Shown in pieces: positions 1 through 7,665 of a stretch of 26,964 bases of DNA. Under the pieces are notes generated by a model, which worked only from the letters and a program-made list of their open reading frames with translations, did not search any database and was not told the origin of the DNA. Source of the stretch: Hyphomonadaceae bacterium UBA4763 (lineage in GTDB: Bacteria; Pseudomonadota; Alphaproteobacteria; Caulobacterales; Aquidulcibacteraceae); assembly GCA_002403455.1 (NCBI GenBank), contig DHHV01000029.1:1-26964 (forward strand), read 5' to 3'. Positions within the stretch are counted from its first letter, which is position 1; each line of letters begins with the position of its first letter. Both the position numbers and the translations under genes were made by a program.

Positions 1-63
1 CCCCCCCCCCCCCCCGCCCCCGCGGGGCGCCCGCCCCCCCCCGCGCGGGGCCGGGCGCGGGCC
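1..63. other. G/C-only low-complexity contig end
   Basis: The first 63 bases contain no A or T and consist mainly of C runs broken by G, unlike all other sequence in the window. The reading frame that enters from 166 (minus) has normal composition until about base 63. This looks like a sequencing or assembly artefact at a contig end rather than biological sequence, so residues translated from it should not be trusted. Confidence 0.7.
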
Positions 64-166
64 GTGCGGACGTCTCGACATAAAGTAAAAACCCGCCCAA
101 GGCGGCAGCCGCAAATGCGCCCGCCAGAGCCGCCAAGAACGTCAAAAAACGCAGCGCGATTTTCAT
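1..166 (-). CDS. N-terminus of membrane-anchored protein, possibly YdcF/DUF218 family (partial)
   Basis: An ATG at 166 (minus) begins 4 nt after the ftsX stop. The readable part, about 34 residues, starts MKIALRFLTFLAAL and continues as a nearly unbroken hydrophobic stretch ending in FLLYVETSA, which is a signal anchor or N-terminal transmembrane helix. The frame then runs into the G/C-only artefact and off the window. In many alphaproteobacteria the gene after ftsX encodes a YdcF/SanA-like DUF218 envelope protein, followed by plsC. Position and membrane anchor fit that, but no DUF218 residue is visible, so the family is inferred from synteny alone. Tight spacing implies co-transcription with ftsEX. 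Confidence 0.45.
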   Translation of the reverse strand, partial: MKIALRFLTFLAALAGAFAAAALGGFLLYVETSARPAPGPARGGAGAPRGRGGGG

Positions 167-170
167 GGCG

Positions 171-1055
171 TCACAGCTTTCGCCGCAATTGCTGCAGCAC
201 GGTGACGCGCGCGGTCAGCATAGCGATTGCTCCCGCCAGCAGCGGCGCACACGCGATCGCCGCGATATCCAGCAAATCGGGCGAAAAGGATGGCAGCAGC
301 CAGTCACGATCCGCCGCGCTTGGCCGTGTCGCTGCGATGAGAAACACGCTTGCCAAAGCCAGCACAGCCCCAAAGGCGCCAGCGCTCAGCCCCAGGCGCA
401 AATAGCGCCACTGAAACAACCCAGCGATAAAGCCGTCGCGCGCGCCGATCAAATGCAGCGTCTCGACAACGTCGCGCCGAATGGCAAGGCCGGCCCGCGC
501 GGCAAAGGCCACAACGCTGGCGGCCGCAAAAGCCAAAACGCCCAGCGCCCCGAACGCGACGCCGCGCACCTGGCCGGCGGCGGTCAGAACCTCTTGCGCC
601 CAGCGGTCATGGCCATCAACTTCGCCGCGCACGTCCCGCGCGCGCATAATCTCGATCAATTGAGCCGAACTCGGGGAAGCCGACGGATCGACCTCCAACG
701 CAATCAGGCTCGGGATCGGCGCATCCTGTGGCAAACCGCCTGCGCCAAGCCAGGGTTCGAGCAATTCGCTCAACTCGGCCTCTGAAATCACCCGCGCCTC
801 TGTGACCCCAGGGAGAGCGCCAAAAGCCGCCGCGAGGTCGGCGATTTTCGCCGGGTCGCGCGGCTCGATGACCCGCACGGTCACGCCGGTCGACAGACCC
901 GCTGTCCATAAACTGGCCGCGCGCCCCGCCGCCAAAGCGGCAAGGCCCGCCAAACAGGCGCAAAAGCACAAGATCATCACCACCGCGAATAAGGGCGTCT
1001 CGCGGCCGTCTTTGGCAGGGAGGATTGGCAAGGCTTTGGGCGCGTCTTTGCTCAT
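171..1055 (-). CDS. ftsX: Cell division protein FtsX, permease-like subunit
   Basis: This is the membrane partner of the ATPase FtsE. FtsEX sits at the divisome and relays ATP hydrolysis to periplasmic peptidoglycan hydrolases. The 294-residue product shows the expected topology: cytoplasmic N-tail, TM1 at about 23-46, a periplasmic domain to about 165, then three TM segments near 168-195, 218-245 and 260-283. The length suits an alphaproteobacterial FtsX, which lacks the long N-terminal extension of the E. coli protein. The ATG overlaps the end of ftsE by 4 nt (ATGA), so the two are translationally coupled. No Shine-Dalgarno was needed to choose this start. Identity rests on the adjacent ftsE plus topology. 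Confidence 0.93.
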   Translation of the reverse strand: MSKDAPKALPILPAKDGRETPLFAVVMILCFCACLAGLAALAAGRAASLWTAGLSTGVTVRVIEPRDPAKIADLAAAFGALPGVTEARVISEAELSELLEPWLGAGGLPQDAPIPSLIALEVDPSASPSSAQLIEIMRARDVRGEVDGHDRWAQEVLTAAGQVRGVAFGALGVLAFAAASVVAFAARAGLAIRRDVVETLHLIGARDGFIAGLFQWRYLRLGLSAGAFGAVLALASVFLIAATRPSAADRDWLLPSFSPDLLDIAAIACAPLLAGAIAMLTARVTVLQQLRRKL

Positions 1056-1753
1056 GCCTTCTCCATCGCGCGGGCCGGTGGGCCCTCAGTCAGCGCGCCA
1101 TCGGCCAAGCGAATGATCCTCGCGCCGGACTCACGCATAAAATTCACGTCATGCGAGGCGATCAAGATGGTCACCCCGCGTCGGCTTAATTCCTGAAACA
1201 ATCGCAAGATTCGCCCGCTCATCTCGGCGTCGACATTGCCGGTCGGCTCATCGGCGATCAATAGGTTGGGCTTCCCAACGATCGCGCGCGCGATCGCAAC
1301 GCGCTGCCGCTCTCCGCCGGAAAGACTGGGCGCGAGCGCCGCCACTTTGTCGCGCAACCCCACCCAGGTCAGCAAATCCAGCACGTCCTTGGCATAGTCT
1401 TTTGGCTTTTGTCCTGCGGCGCGCAAGGGCAAAGCGACATTATCAAAGGCGCTCAAATGATCGAGCAAACCATGTTCTTGAAACACCACGCCGATCCGGC
1501 GCCGAAGTTTATGGCGCTCCGCGCGCTTGACGCCCGCCAAGTCGCGTCCCAGCACGAAAACGCGGCCGGCGCTCGGTGGTTGGGCGAGATAAAGCAGCTG
1601 CAACAGGCTGGTTTTGCCGGCCCCGGACGGCCCCGTCAGGATCGTGAACGATCCTTGCTCGAGCCGCAGCGACAGATTGGCGAACACCGCTTGCTCACCA
1701 TAGCGCACGGCAACCCGGTCAAGCTCAACGATGCCATGCGGTTGCGCCGTCAT
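1052..1753 (-). CDS. ftsE: Cell division ATP-binding protein FtsE
   Basis: This is the ABC-type ATPase of the FtsEX division complex, cytoplasmic and bound to FtsX. The 233-residue protein carries Walker A GPSGAGKTS (41-49), the Q-loop glutamine in VVFQE (Q92), signature LSGGERQ (144-150), Walker B LLIADEP (164-170) and the switch histidine in ASHD (H201). Length and motifs match FtsE, which is slightly longer and otherwise close to LolD-type ATPases. The 4-nt overlap with ftsX settles the choice. It is the first gene of the leftward transcript and diverges from the zinc-ribbon gene at 1888, with 134 nt between them. Confidence 0.95.
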   Translation of the reverse strand: MTAQPHGIVELDRVAVRYGEQAVFANLSLRLEQGSFTILTGPSGAGKTSLLQLLYLAQPPSAGRVFVLGRDLAGVKRAERHKLRRRIGVVFQEHGLLDHLSAFDNVALPLRAAGQKPKDYAKDVLDLLTWVGLRDKVAALAPSLSGGERQRVAIARAIVGKPNLLIADEPTGNVDAEMSGRILRLFQELSRRGVTILIASHDVNFMRESGARIIRLADGALTEGPPARAMEKA

Positions 1754-1819
1754 CGCCGGTCACTCCTTGCGGGGTCTGTCATGAATTTTTCACCATAACG
1801 CATCATGTTGGCGCAGCCG

Positions 1820-1848
1820 TGGACGGTTAATCATTTGCGGCATAATTT
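1820..1848 (+). promoter_or_regulatory. Possible sigma-70-type promoter for the gene at 1888
   Basis: TGGACG at 1820-1825 and TAATTT at 1843-1848 are separated by 17 nt and lie about 40 nt before the ATG at 1888, in a locally AT-rich part of the divergent ftsE spacer. The match to consensus is only moderate, so this is a weak candidate. Confidence 0.25.
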
Positions 1849-1887
1849 AACGACATGATTCGCGAAATTCTGTTTTGGACCTGATCC

Positions 1888-2781
1888 ATGATCTTGGTTT
1901 GCCCGTCCTGTGCGACCCGGTATTTCGCCGATGATGAGTCAATTCCGCCACAAGGGCGTCAGCTGCGCTGTGCGGCTTGCGCGCATTCGTGGTTCTTCCA
2001 ACCCGAATTAGTGCTGCAATCAGGCGAAACCACGGCGCGCGTCGGCGAAACCCGCGGTGAGGCCCCGCCCGCGCCGAATGAACTTACCCGCGAACGCGTT
2101 GAGCGCGCCCGCAAAGCGTTGGCAGCCGCACAACCTCATGCGAACTATCGCGCCGCCCAGGCTGAACGCCGTCGTCGCCAGCAAATCGCCGCCGCCTTGG
2201 GGGGATGGGGCGCGAGCGCCTTGATCTTTGGTCTTGCGATTGGCGGCGCCATTGTGTTTCGCGGCGACATCACCCGCGCCTGGCCACAAACCGCCTCGGC
2301 CTATGCGGCGGTTGGTCTGCCGGTCAACACGTTTGGTCTTAGCTTCGCCGATATCGAGGCCGAACGGCGCTTTGAAGGCGAGACCCCGATCTTGCGCGTC
2401 ACCGGCCTCGTTAAGAACGACCAAGACAAAGCCCACCCAATCGCGCCCATTCGCCTTTTATTGCGCGGGGAGAACGGCGAATTGCTGCGTGAAGCGCCCG
2501 TCACGCCCGCTTCGCCGATCGCGCCGCCGAAAAGCGCCGTCAGTTTTGCGATCGAGCTGATAGACCCGCCGCTCAGCGCCTTTGATTTCGCGATCCGCTT
2601 TGCCCATGCGGGACCGGCGGCGGCCGCTGCCCCAACAACCGACCTAGCGCCGGAAGATCTCAACGCGGCTCCGCTCGTCCCCGATTCTGGATCGGCTGAC
2701 GCGACCTTGACGCCGGCCGTCGTCGAAGCCGCAACGTCGGAGCCGGCCGACTTTGGCAATGGTCCAGCGCCAAATCCATGA
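1888..2781 (+). CDS. MJ0042-type zinc-ribbon, DUF3426-like membrane protein
   Basis: This 297-residue protein starts with a zinc ribbon: CPSC (C5, C8) and CAAC (C28, C31), the MJ0042 N-terminal pattern. A charged, Arg/Ala-rich linker (about 60-98) leads to one transmembrane helix at about 102-122. A soluble beta-rich domain of DUF3426 type follows (about 140-235, with VTGLVKNDQDKAHPI and the APPKSA segment). The C-tail is Pro/Ala-rich and low in complexity. The family is common in alpha- and betaproteobacteria and often sits next to ftsEX. Its function is unknown; a zinc-dependent membrane regulator or division-linked role has only been guessed. Its stop overlaps the start of the phosphoribosyltransferase by 4 nt. 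Confidence 0.85.
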   Translation: MILVCPSCATRYFADDESIPPQGRQLRCAACAHSWFFQPELVLQSGETTARVGETRGEAPPAPNELTRERVERARKALAAAQPHANYRAAQAERRRRQQIAAALGGWGASALIFGLAIGGAIVFRGDITRAWPQTASAYAAVGLPVNTFGLSFADIEAERRFEGETPILRVTGLVKNDQDKAHPIAPIRLLLRGENGELLREAPVTPASPIAPPKSAVSFAIELIDPPLSAFDFAIRFAHAGPAAAAAPTTDLAPEDLNAAPLVPDSGSADATLTPAVVEAATSEPADFGNGPAPNP

Positions 2782-3320
2782 GCGGTGAGGCGTCCGGCGC
2801 GCCGCCGATCCGGACGGTTTACACCGTCGAGGACATCGCCAAAGCCGTTGACGACCTGGCGAACCAATTGGCGCCGATACTTGACGACACCTGGGTCGCA
2901 GTCGCGCTTTTACTTGGCGCAACGCCTTTCGCCGCTGACCTTATCCGCGCGCTGGCGCGCCGCAATATCCATGTTCGTTTCGACGCTTTGTGGCTTGAAA
3001 GCTATCGCGACGCCCGCGAAAGCTCCGGTCGCGTCGTCGTGCGGGCGGATTTATCGCGCAGCGTCGAAAACCGCCCGGTGCTGATCCTCGATGAGATTTT
3101 CGACAGCGGCCGAACGCTGGCTTACGCCAAGGCCCACATCCGCGCCAAAGGCGCAGCCAAAGCAATTTCAACAGCGTTGATCGTCAAACCGGAAGCCGCG
3201 GGCGCCGACCGCCCCGATCTCTGGGCCTTTGAAGCGCCGAACGCCTTCCTGGTCGGTTATGGGATGGACGACGCCGGCAAATGGCGCGGTCTGCCATATA
3301 TTGGGGCGTTGGAGACCTAA
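2778..3320 (+). CDS. hpt: Hypoxanthine-type phosphoribosyltransferase
   Basis: A 180-residue type I phosphoribosyltransferase. The PRPP-binding loop is VLILDEIFDSGRTL (101-114), with the acidic pair D105-E106 and D109/S110/G111/R112/T113. The flexible-loop Ser-Tyr typical of HPRTs is seen in LESYRDA (74-80). The C-terminal GYGMDD...WRGLPYIGAL matches the HPRT ending that binds the purine. The likely reaction is PRPP plus hypoxanthine (or guanine) to the nucleotide, that is, purine salvage in the cytoplasm. It overlaps the zinc-ribbon gene by ATGA and so is co-translated. The second acidic residue is Glu where Asp is common, which is a tolerated substitution. Base specificity cannot be read from sequence. 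Confidence 0.85.
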   Translation: MSGEASGAPPIRTVYTVEDIAKAVDDLANQLAPILDDTWVAVALLLGATPFAADLIRALARRNIHVRFDALWLESYRDARESSGRVVVRADLSRSVENRPVLILDEIFDSGRTLAYAKAHIRAKGAAKAISTALIVKPEAAGADRPDLWAFEAPNAFLVGYGMDDAGKWRGLPYIGALET

Positions 3321-3341
3321 CCCGCCGACCTTGGCGCAATA

Positions 3342-3378
3342 ACAGGGTCCGTTTCACCAAGAGCTGGATCCGCCCTGT
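3342..3378. terminator. Possible hairpin between convergent hpt and hspQ
   Basis: ACAGGG at 3342-3347 pairs with CCCTGT at 3373-3378, with a further TCC/GGA pairing inside, in the 70-nt spacer between the two convergent genes. There is no following T-tract, so it is at best a weak or bidirectional terminator. Confidence 0.3.
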
Positions 3379-3390
3379 GAGAACGAGCGG

Positions 3391-3720
3391 TCAGTTCTTA
3401 TAGGATGACCGCAAGGCGTGATCGCCACCCGACGGCTGTTCAAAAAAAGCGCTCACATTCGGATGCGAAACCGGCTCTCCCGATTGATCGGGAAGCAAAT
3501 TCTGTTCGCTCACATAAGCAACATAATGGGTCGACCCATTCTCGGCCAGTAAATGATAAAAGGGCTGATCCTTTTGCGGGCGCAGCTCTTCGGGAATGGA
3601 TTCATACCATTCTTGTGTATTGGCAAATTGCGGATCAACGTCAAAAATGACGCCGCGAAACGGGAACAAGCGGTGCCGCACGATTTGTCCAATCGAGAAT
3701 TTTGCGGACCGAACGGCCAT
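3391..3720 (-). CDS. hspQ: Heat shock protein HspQ (YccV family)
   Basis: The 109-residue protein is recognisable as HspQ across its length: KFSIGQIVRHRLFPFRGVIF (7-26), DPQFANTQEWYESIP, QPFYHLLAENG and YVSEQNLLPD. HspQ is a small cytoplasmic protein induced by heat. In enterobacteria it modulates Lon specificity and was earlier described as binding hemimethylated DNA. The ATG at 3720 has AAGGA about 10 nt upstream. A heat-shock-type promoter lies at 3785-3813. It is a single-gene unit, convergent with hpt and divergent from ppx. That lon lies on the same chromosome segment about 6 kb away is consistent with a proteolysis role, but nearness is not proof. Confidence 0.93.
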   Translation of the reverse strand: MAVRSAKFSIGQIVRHRLFPFRGVIFDVDPQFANTQEWYESIPEELRPQKDQPFYHLLAENGSTHYVAYVSEQNLLPDQSGEPVSHPNVSAFFEQPSGGDHALRSSYKN

Positions 3721-3784
3721 GGCTCAAAAGTTCCTTCGAGCCCAAGATGGAGGTGGCGTATCGACTCCATCGGGGCCACTGAGA

Positions 3785-3813
3785 AAATATGTCGCAGGGG
3801 CGTTGATAACAAG
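3785..3813 (-). promoter_or_regulatory. Putative RpoH (heat-shock) promoter of hspQ
   Basis: On the minus strand CTTG (3813-3810) is followed after exactly 18 nt by CATATTT (3791-3785). This fits the alphaproteobacterial heat-shock form CTTG-N17/18-CYTATNT at all but one defined position. It would start the transcript near 3775, about 55 nt upstream of the hspQ ATG. The same layout appears upstream of clpX. Confidence 0.6.
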
Positions 3814-3942
3814 GCAACGGCGTCAGAAACCGCCGTTTCCGCCATCACACTTGCAATAACGCACTTGTTAAACCCAATTCGTCAAGGAAACGTGATCGAT
3901 CTGTCGCAGCATATTTAACAGCCTGTTGAAGTCGCCCACTGG

Positions 3943-4971
3943 ATGTCGCCGCCCGCTTTCACGCCAGTTCAAGGTCCCTTGCGTCGCGACGGAAGCTGTT
4001 TCGCAGCGATTGATCTCGGCAGCAATAATTGCCGATTGCTGATAGCGACGCCATCGGATCGGCATTTCCGAATCCTCGATTCGTTTTCGCGGATTGTCCG
4101 TTTGGGTGAAGGACTGGCGGCGAGCGGCCAGATCAGTGAAGCAGCGATCACGCGCGCCTGTGCGGCTTTGTCCATTTGCGCCAGAAAAGTTGCCGCCCAT
4201 CGCGTAATCGGCGCGCGCTACATCGCCACGCAAGCCTGCCGGATCGCGCGAAATGGCGCCGCGGCATTGGAAAGAATTGAAGCCGTATCCGGACTGAGCT
4301 TTGAGATCATTGACGCCGCCGAAGAAGCGCGCCTGAGCGTCGACGCCTGCCTCGACCTGGCTCGGTCTGATGTCGACCATTTACTCGTCTTGGATATTGG
4401 CGGCGGCTCGACGGAACTTGCCTGGGTGGAGCTGCGCAATCAAAATAAATCTGCTCAACGCCGACGCAGCGGGACCATCGTAAAATGGATGTCGTTGCCG
4501 ATCGGCGTTGTGACCTTGGCCGAACGCTACCCGGAAACCACGCCGCATCATGTCTGGTTTCAGCAGATGCAAGAAGAAATTCTCGCGGCGCTCAACGACT
4601 TTGACGCCGATCGCGCCATCCATACCGCTTTCGCGCAAGGACGCGCGCAATTGATCGGGACGTCTGGCGCCGCCACCAGCCTCACCGCCATTGCGCTCGG
4701 CTTGCGGCGTTATGAGCGCCGGCGGGTGGACGGGCGGATCATGCAAATCAGCGATTTGCGCCAAGCGATCGCCGATTTGGCGGCGTTGGGACCGTTTGGG
4801 CGCATGGCCAATCCGTGCATCGGGCAGGGCCGCGCCGATCTCGTTCTGCCGGGCGCGGCGATTTTGTCCGCATTGATGGAGGCGTTCGCGGCGGTCGAAA
4901 TCTGCGTCGCCGATCGCGGATTGCGCGAAGGCTTGCTGTTATCGATGATGTATGGCTCAGACCCAAATTGA
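3943..4971 (+). CDS. ppx: Ppx/GppA family exopolyphosphatase / pppGpp phosphatase
   Basis: A cytoplasmic ASKHA-fold phosphatase of 342 residues. The phosphate-1 motif is AAIDLGSNNCRLLI (21-34), phosphate-2 is VLDIGGGSTELAW (149-161), and the conserved TQACR.A.N and EEARLS segments lie between. It has only the two ASKHA lobes; the C-terminal HD-like domain of the roughly 500-residue E. coli enzymes is missing, as is usual for the short alphaproteobacterial form placed before rlmE. The substrate is inorganic polyphosphate or pppGpp and cannot be decided here. Its TGA shares a base with the rlmE ATG (TGATG). No strong Shine-Dalgarno precedes the ATG, so the start is moderately secure. Confidence 0.88.
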   Translation: MSPPAFTPVQGPLRRDGSCFAAIDLGSNNCRLLIATPSDRHFRILDSFSRIVRLGEGLAASGQISEAAITRACAALSICARKVAAHRVIGARYIATQACRIARNGAAALERIEAVSGLSFEIIDAAEEARLSVDACLDLARSDVDHLLVLDIGGGSTELAWVELRNQNKSAQRRRSGTIVKWMSLPIGVVTLAERYPETTPHHVWFQQMQEEILAALNDFDADRAIHTAFAQGRAQLIGTSGAATSLTAIALGLRRYERRRVDGRIMQISDLRQAIADLAALGPFGRMANPCIGQGRADLVLPGAAILSALMEAFAAVEICVADRGLREGLLLSMMYGSDPN

Positions 4972-5690
4972 TGACCGAGCCGCCCGCTGCCGACCCGCCG
5001 AGACGACGGCGCCAGAAATGGACCGAAGACGACAAAGGCGGCGCGCGCGCATCGCCAGAACGGCTGCGCAGCGCCAAGACGCGGACAGCCTCTTCGCAGC
5101 GTTGGCTGGAACGACAATTAAACGACCCATATGTGCAGCGCGCCCAAGCCGCCGGCTATCGTTCGCGCGCCGCTTATAAGCTGATGGAACTCGACGACCG
5201 GTTTCGGTTCGGGTTTGCCGACGCCCGGGTTATCGACCTCGGCGCAGCGCCCGGCGGCTGGGCGCAAGTGGCGCTGCAACGCGGCGCCAAGGCCTTGGTG
5301 GGCGTTGATTTGCTCGACATCGAGCCGCTGGCCATGGCGCATTTTATGAAGGGCGATTTCACCGACCCGGACGTCGCCATAAAATTGCGCGCAGCTCTGG
5401 GGGCCGCGCCGGACATCGTCTTATCGGATATGGCCGCCAACACCACCGGCCACGCGCAAACCGACCATTTGCGCACCAGCGCGTTGCTGGAGGCGGCTGC
5501 GGTATATGCCCTGGAGAACTTGGCCGCAGGCGGTCGGTTTTGCGCCAAAGCCTTCCTCGGCGGCGCCGAAAAAGACGTCTTGGCGATGTTAAAGGGCCGT
5601 TTCGAGGTCATCCGCCACGCCAAACCGCCCGCCAGCCGCAAAGAAAGCCCAGAGATCTACCTCGTCGCGCTCGGTTTTCGCGGCCGATGA
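4971..5690 (+). CDS. rlmE: 23S rRNA (uridine-2'-O-)-methyltransferase RlmE (FtsJ/RrmJ)
   Basis: The enzyme methylates the 2'-O of a conserved uridine in the A-loop of 23S rRNA, using SAM. The 239-residue protein has the SAM motif VIDLGAAPGGWAQVA (87-101). The K-D-K-E catalytic tetrad is at K70 (RAAYKL), D153 (SDMAAN), K193 (CAKAF) and E228 (PEIYLVA), with the 40- and 35-residue spacings of the E. coli enzyme. I chose the ATG at 4971, which overlaps the ppx stop. The open frame continues further upstream, but only antisense-like, arginine-rich sequence lies there. The N-tail (1-40) is Arg/Lys-rich, as in other alphaproteobacterial RlmE. RlmE is heat-induced in E. coli; no such promoter is visible here. 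Confidence 0.94.
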   Translation: MTEPPAADPPRRRRQKWTEDDKGGARASPERLRSAKTRTASSQRWLERQLNDPYVQRAQAAGYRSRAAYKLMELDDRFRFGFADARVIDLGAAPGGWAQVALQRGAKALVGVDLLDIEPLAMAHFMKGDFTDPDVAIKLRAALGAAPDIVLSDMAANTTGHAQTDHLRTSALLEAAAVYALENLAAGGRFCAKAFLGGAEKDVLAMLKGRFEVIRHAKPPASRKESPEIYLVALGFRGR

Positions 5691-6691
5691 ACCCTGATCG
5701 TCCGAGCGTCAGCGTCATCATTGTGAATTACAATGCGGGGGCTTTTCTGCAGCGATCCGTCGATTCGCTCGCTGCTCAGGAAGATCGCGATTTCGAGCTG
5801 ATTATCGTTGATAACAATTCGACCGACGGCTCAATCGAAGCCGTTCGAACCGACGCCACGCCACAGACGCGCGTCTTGCGGCAACCGCGCAATCTGGGGT
5901 TTGCCGCCGCCAATAATCTCGCCGCCCGTGAAGCGCGTGGGGAATGGTTGGCGCTGCTCAATCCCGACGCCTTTGCTGCGCCCGATTGGCTGGCGCGGTT
6001 TCGCCATCTACGCAGTCATTTTCCGCAAGGAAAAAGCTTTGCCTCTGCGCAATTCAACGCCGAGGACCCGCAAATCCTCGACGGCGCCGGCGATGCCTAT
6101 TGCCTGTTCGGCTTTCCCTGGCGCGGCGGCTTCGGGCGCCCGGCCCGCGAATTGCCGCCGCAAGGTTTTTGCTTCAGCGCCTGCGGTGCCGGCGCATTTT
6201 ACGAACGCGACCTGTTCCTTACGATAGGCGGGTTTGATGAGGCGTTTTTCTGTTATTGCGAAGACGTCGATCTCGGTTTTCGTCTGCAATTAGCGGGGTT
6301 TGATTGTGTTTTCGACCCCGTTTTACGCATTGATCACGTCGGTTCCGGCGTTTCGGGCCAAATGAGCGCGTTTTCGACCTTTCACGGGGCGCGCAATCGG
6401 GTGTGGGCCTATGTCAAATCCATGCCGATAATGTTGTTGGTGCTGACCCTGCCCGGGCATATGGCCTTGACGCTCTACGTTTTGGCGCGGAACGCCTTCA
6501 CGCCGCGCTTTTGGCCAATGGCGCGCGGGCTGGCGGCAGGCGTTACGAAGGCCACAGCCATGCGCCAGAAAGGCCAATCCAATCGGCGCGCGCGGCGCAT
6601 ATCCTTGTGGCAATTGGCGCGGCGATTTGCTTGGAACCCCTGGCGGATGAGCGCGCGCAAACCTCATGTCCGCATGTTTTCAGATCAATGA
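5687..6691 (+). CDS. Family 2 glycosyltransferase (rhamnosyltransferase-like)
   Basis: A 334-residue GT-A fold transferase. It shows SVSVIIVNYNAGAF (7-20), the nucleotide-sugar aspartate in VDNNSTDGS (41-49), NLGFAAANN (69-77), the metal-binding NPDA (92-95), and the acceptor-side FCYCEDVDLGFRLQLAG (188-204), whose ED is the probable catalytic base. This is the WcaA/RfbF-like pattern of transferases building O-antigen, capsule or other surface glycans. A hydrophobic stretch (about 248-268) and a basic C-tail suggest membrane association. The ATG at 5687 overlaps the rlmE stop (ATGA). Donor and acceptor cannot be determined. No complete polysaccharide locus surrounds it; its partners are the two genes that follow. 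Confidence 0.85.
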   Translation: MNPDRPSVSVIIVNYNAGAFLQRSVDSLAAQEDRDFELIIVDNNSTDGSIEAVRTDATPQTRVLRQPRNLGFAAANNLAAREARGEWLALLNPDAFAAPDWLARFRHLRSHFPQGKSFASAQFNAEDPQILDGAGDAYCLFGFPWRGGFGRPARELPPQGFCFSACGAGAFYERDLFLTIGGFDEAFFCYCEDVDLGFRLQLAGFDCVFDPVLRIDHVGSGVSGQMSAFSTFHGARNRVWAYVKSMPIMLLVLTLPGHMALTLYVLARNAFTPRFWPMARGLAAGVTKATAMRQKGQSNRRARRISLWQLARRFAWNPWRMSARKPHVRMFSDQ

Positions 6692-6701
6692 GTAGCCACG
6701 A

Positions 6702-7607
6702 ATGACGGTCGAAGTAAAAATCATCGACGCTTTGGCAAAGAAAGGCCCGCTGCTGGGCAAAGAATTGCATGCGCTGTTGCCGGCGGAAAGCTATCTTGCC
6801 TTGTGGCAAGCTTGTTTCACCAGCCAGTCCATCCAATTGTCATTTTTTTCACGCTATTATTTGCGATATGACATCACGCGAGAAGACCAAGTGCGCTTAA
6901 GCCCATCCATATTGCGTGATTTTTTATCGTTTACATTGATGTCTTTGCCCGGCCAGCGCGATCTCGTCATCGAGCGCCAGGCGACCCTTAGCAACACCCA
7001 TCGCGAAATCAGCATGTGGAAAATTGCCATCGCCACCAATGTGCTGACGACGGTCTTGTCGACCTTGCCGGCATCGAGCCAGGCATTGTTCTGCGCTTTT
7101 ATCGCCGGCGATCTTGCTTATTTCCTCGGTCATTCCGAGCCGCGCGAGGTCGAAAGTATTGGCGAGCAAGTAAGCGGGTCAGACATTGACATCATCATTC
7201 TCCATGATGAGGCGCCGGCCGCAGATATCCAAAAAGTTGACGCCTTAATGACCCGACAGAAGTCTTATTACCTTCGCCATCCGTCCTTTCGGCAAGAAAT
7301 CGACTTTATTTGCAAGAGCAAACATAAAATGTATGATCAATTTCATTATGCGACGATCCACGAGAAGATCGCCAGCAAGATTGCCTATGAATCGATTTTT
7401 CTGGCGGGATCGGTCGCGCTTTACGCCGAAGTCAAAGACCGCATGCAGTCCTCTGGCGTAAATCGGCTGATCGAAATGGACTTCGAGCATGGCTTGCTCG
7501 ATCGCAAAACCGCCATGAAACGGTTGCTCAACGCCGATCCAACTGCGCTCGATCGCGAAATGGAATCATTGTTTTTCTTTTCGCAGGAACGGGTGGAGTT
7601 TTCTTGA
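6702..7607 (+). CDS. Uncharacterised protein with N-terminal helix-turn-helix-like region and nucleotidyltransferase-fold domain
   Basis: I do not recognise a named family. In the 301-residue product, residues 1-80 look like a winged helix (ALAKKGPLLGKELHALLP, then RYYLRYDI and RLSPSILRDF). A helical linker follows. Residues about 128-205 carry the polymerase-beta-type nucleotidyltransferase signature: FIAGDLAYF (133-141), GSDIDIIIL (159-167, acids D161 and D163) and a third acid in EIDFI (D201). All three catalytic carboxylates are thus present, suggesting an active NMP or sugar-nucleotide transferase. The gap between the first Gly and the DxD is longer than usual. The remainder is helical. 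It starts 10 nt after the glycosyltransferase and precedes the DegT gene. Base composition is visibly more AT-rich than its neighbours. No clear Shine-Dalgarno. Function is open. Confidence 0.7.
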   Translation: MTVEVKIIDALAKKGPLLGKELHALLPAESYLALWQACFTSQSIQLSFFSRYYLRYDITREDQVRLSPSILRDFLSFTLMSLPGQRDLVIERQATLSNTHREISMWKIAIATNVLTTVLSTLPASSQALFCAFIAGDLAYFLGHSEPREVESIGEQVSGSDIDIIILHDEAPAADIQKVDALMTRQKSYYLRHPSFRQEIDFICKSKHKMYDQFHYATIHEKIASKIAYESIFLAGSVALYAEVKDRMQSSGVNRLIEMDFEHGLLDRKTAMKRLLNADPTALDREMESLFFFSQERVEFS

Positions 7608-7665
7608 CAAAAGCCGACGAACTTGCATTTCGCCACCGGACCCTGGCGTTGATTAGAGAAATAAG

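Noticed and set aside
1827..1850. CtrA-type site in the ftsE divergent spacer
   Set aside because: Two TTAA half-sites occur, but they are 16 nt apart rather than the 7 nt of the CtrA motif.
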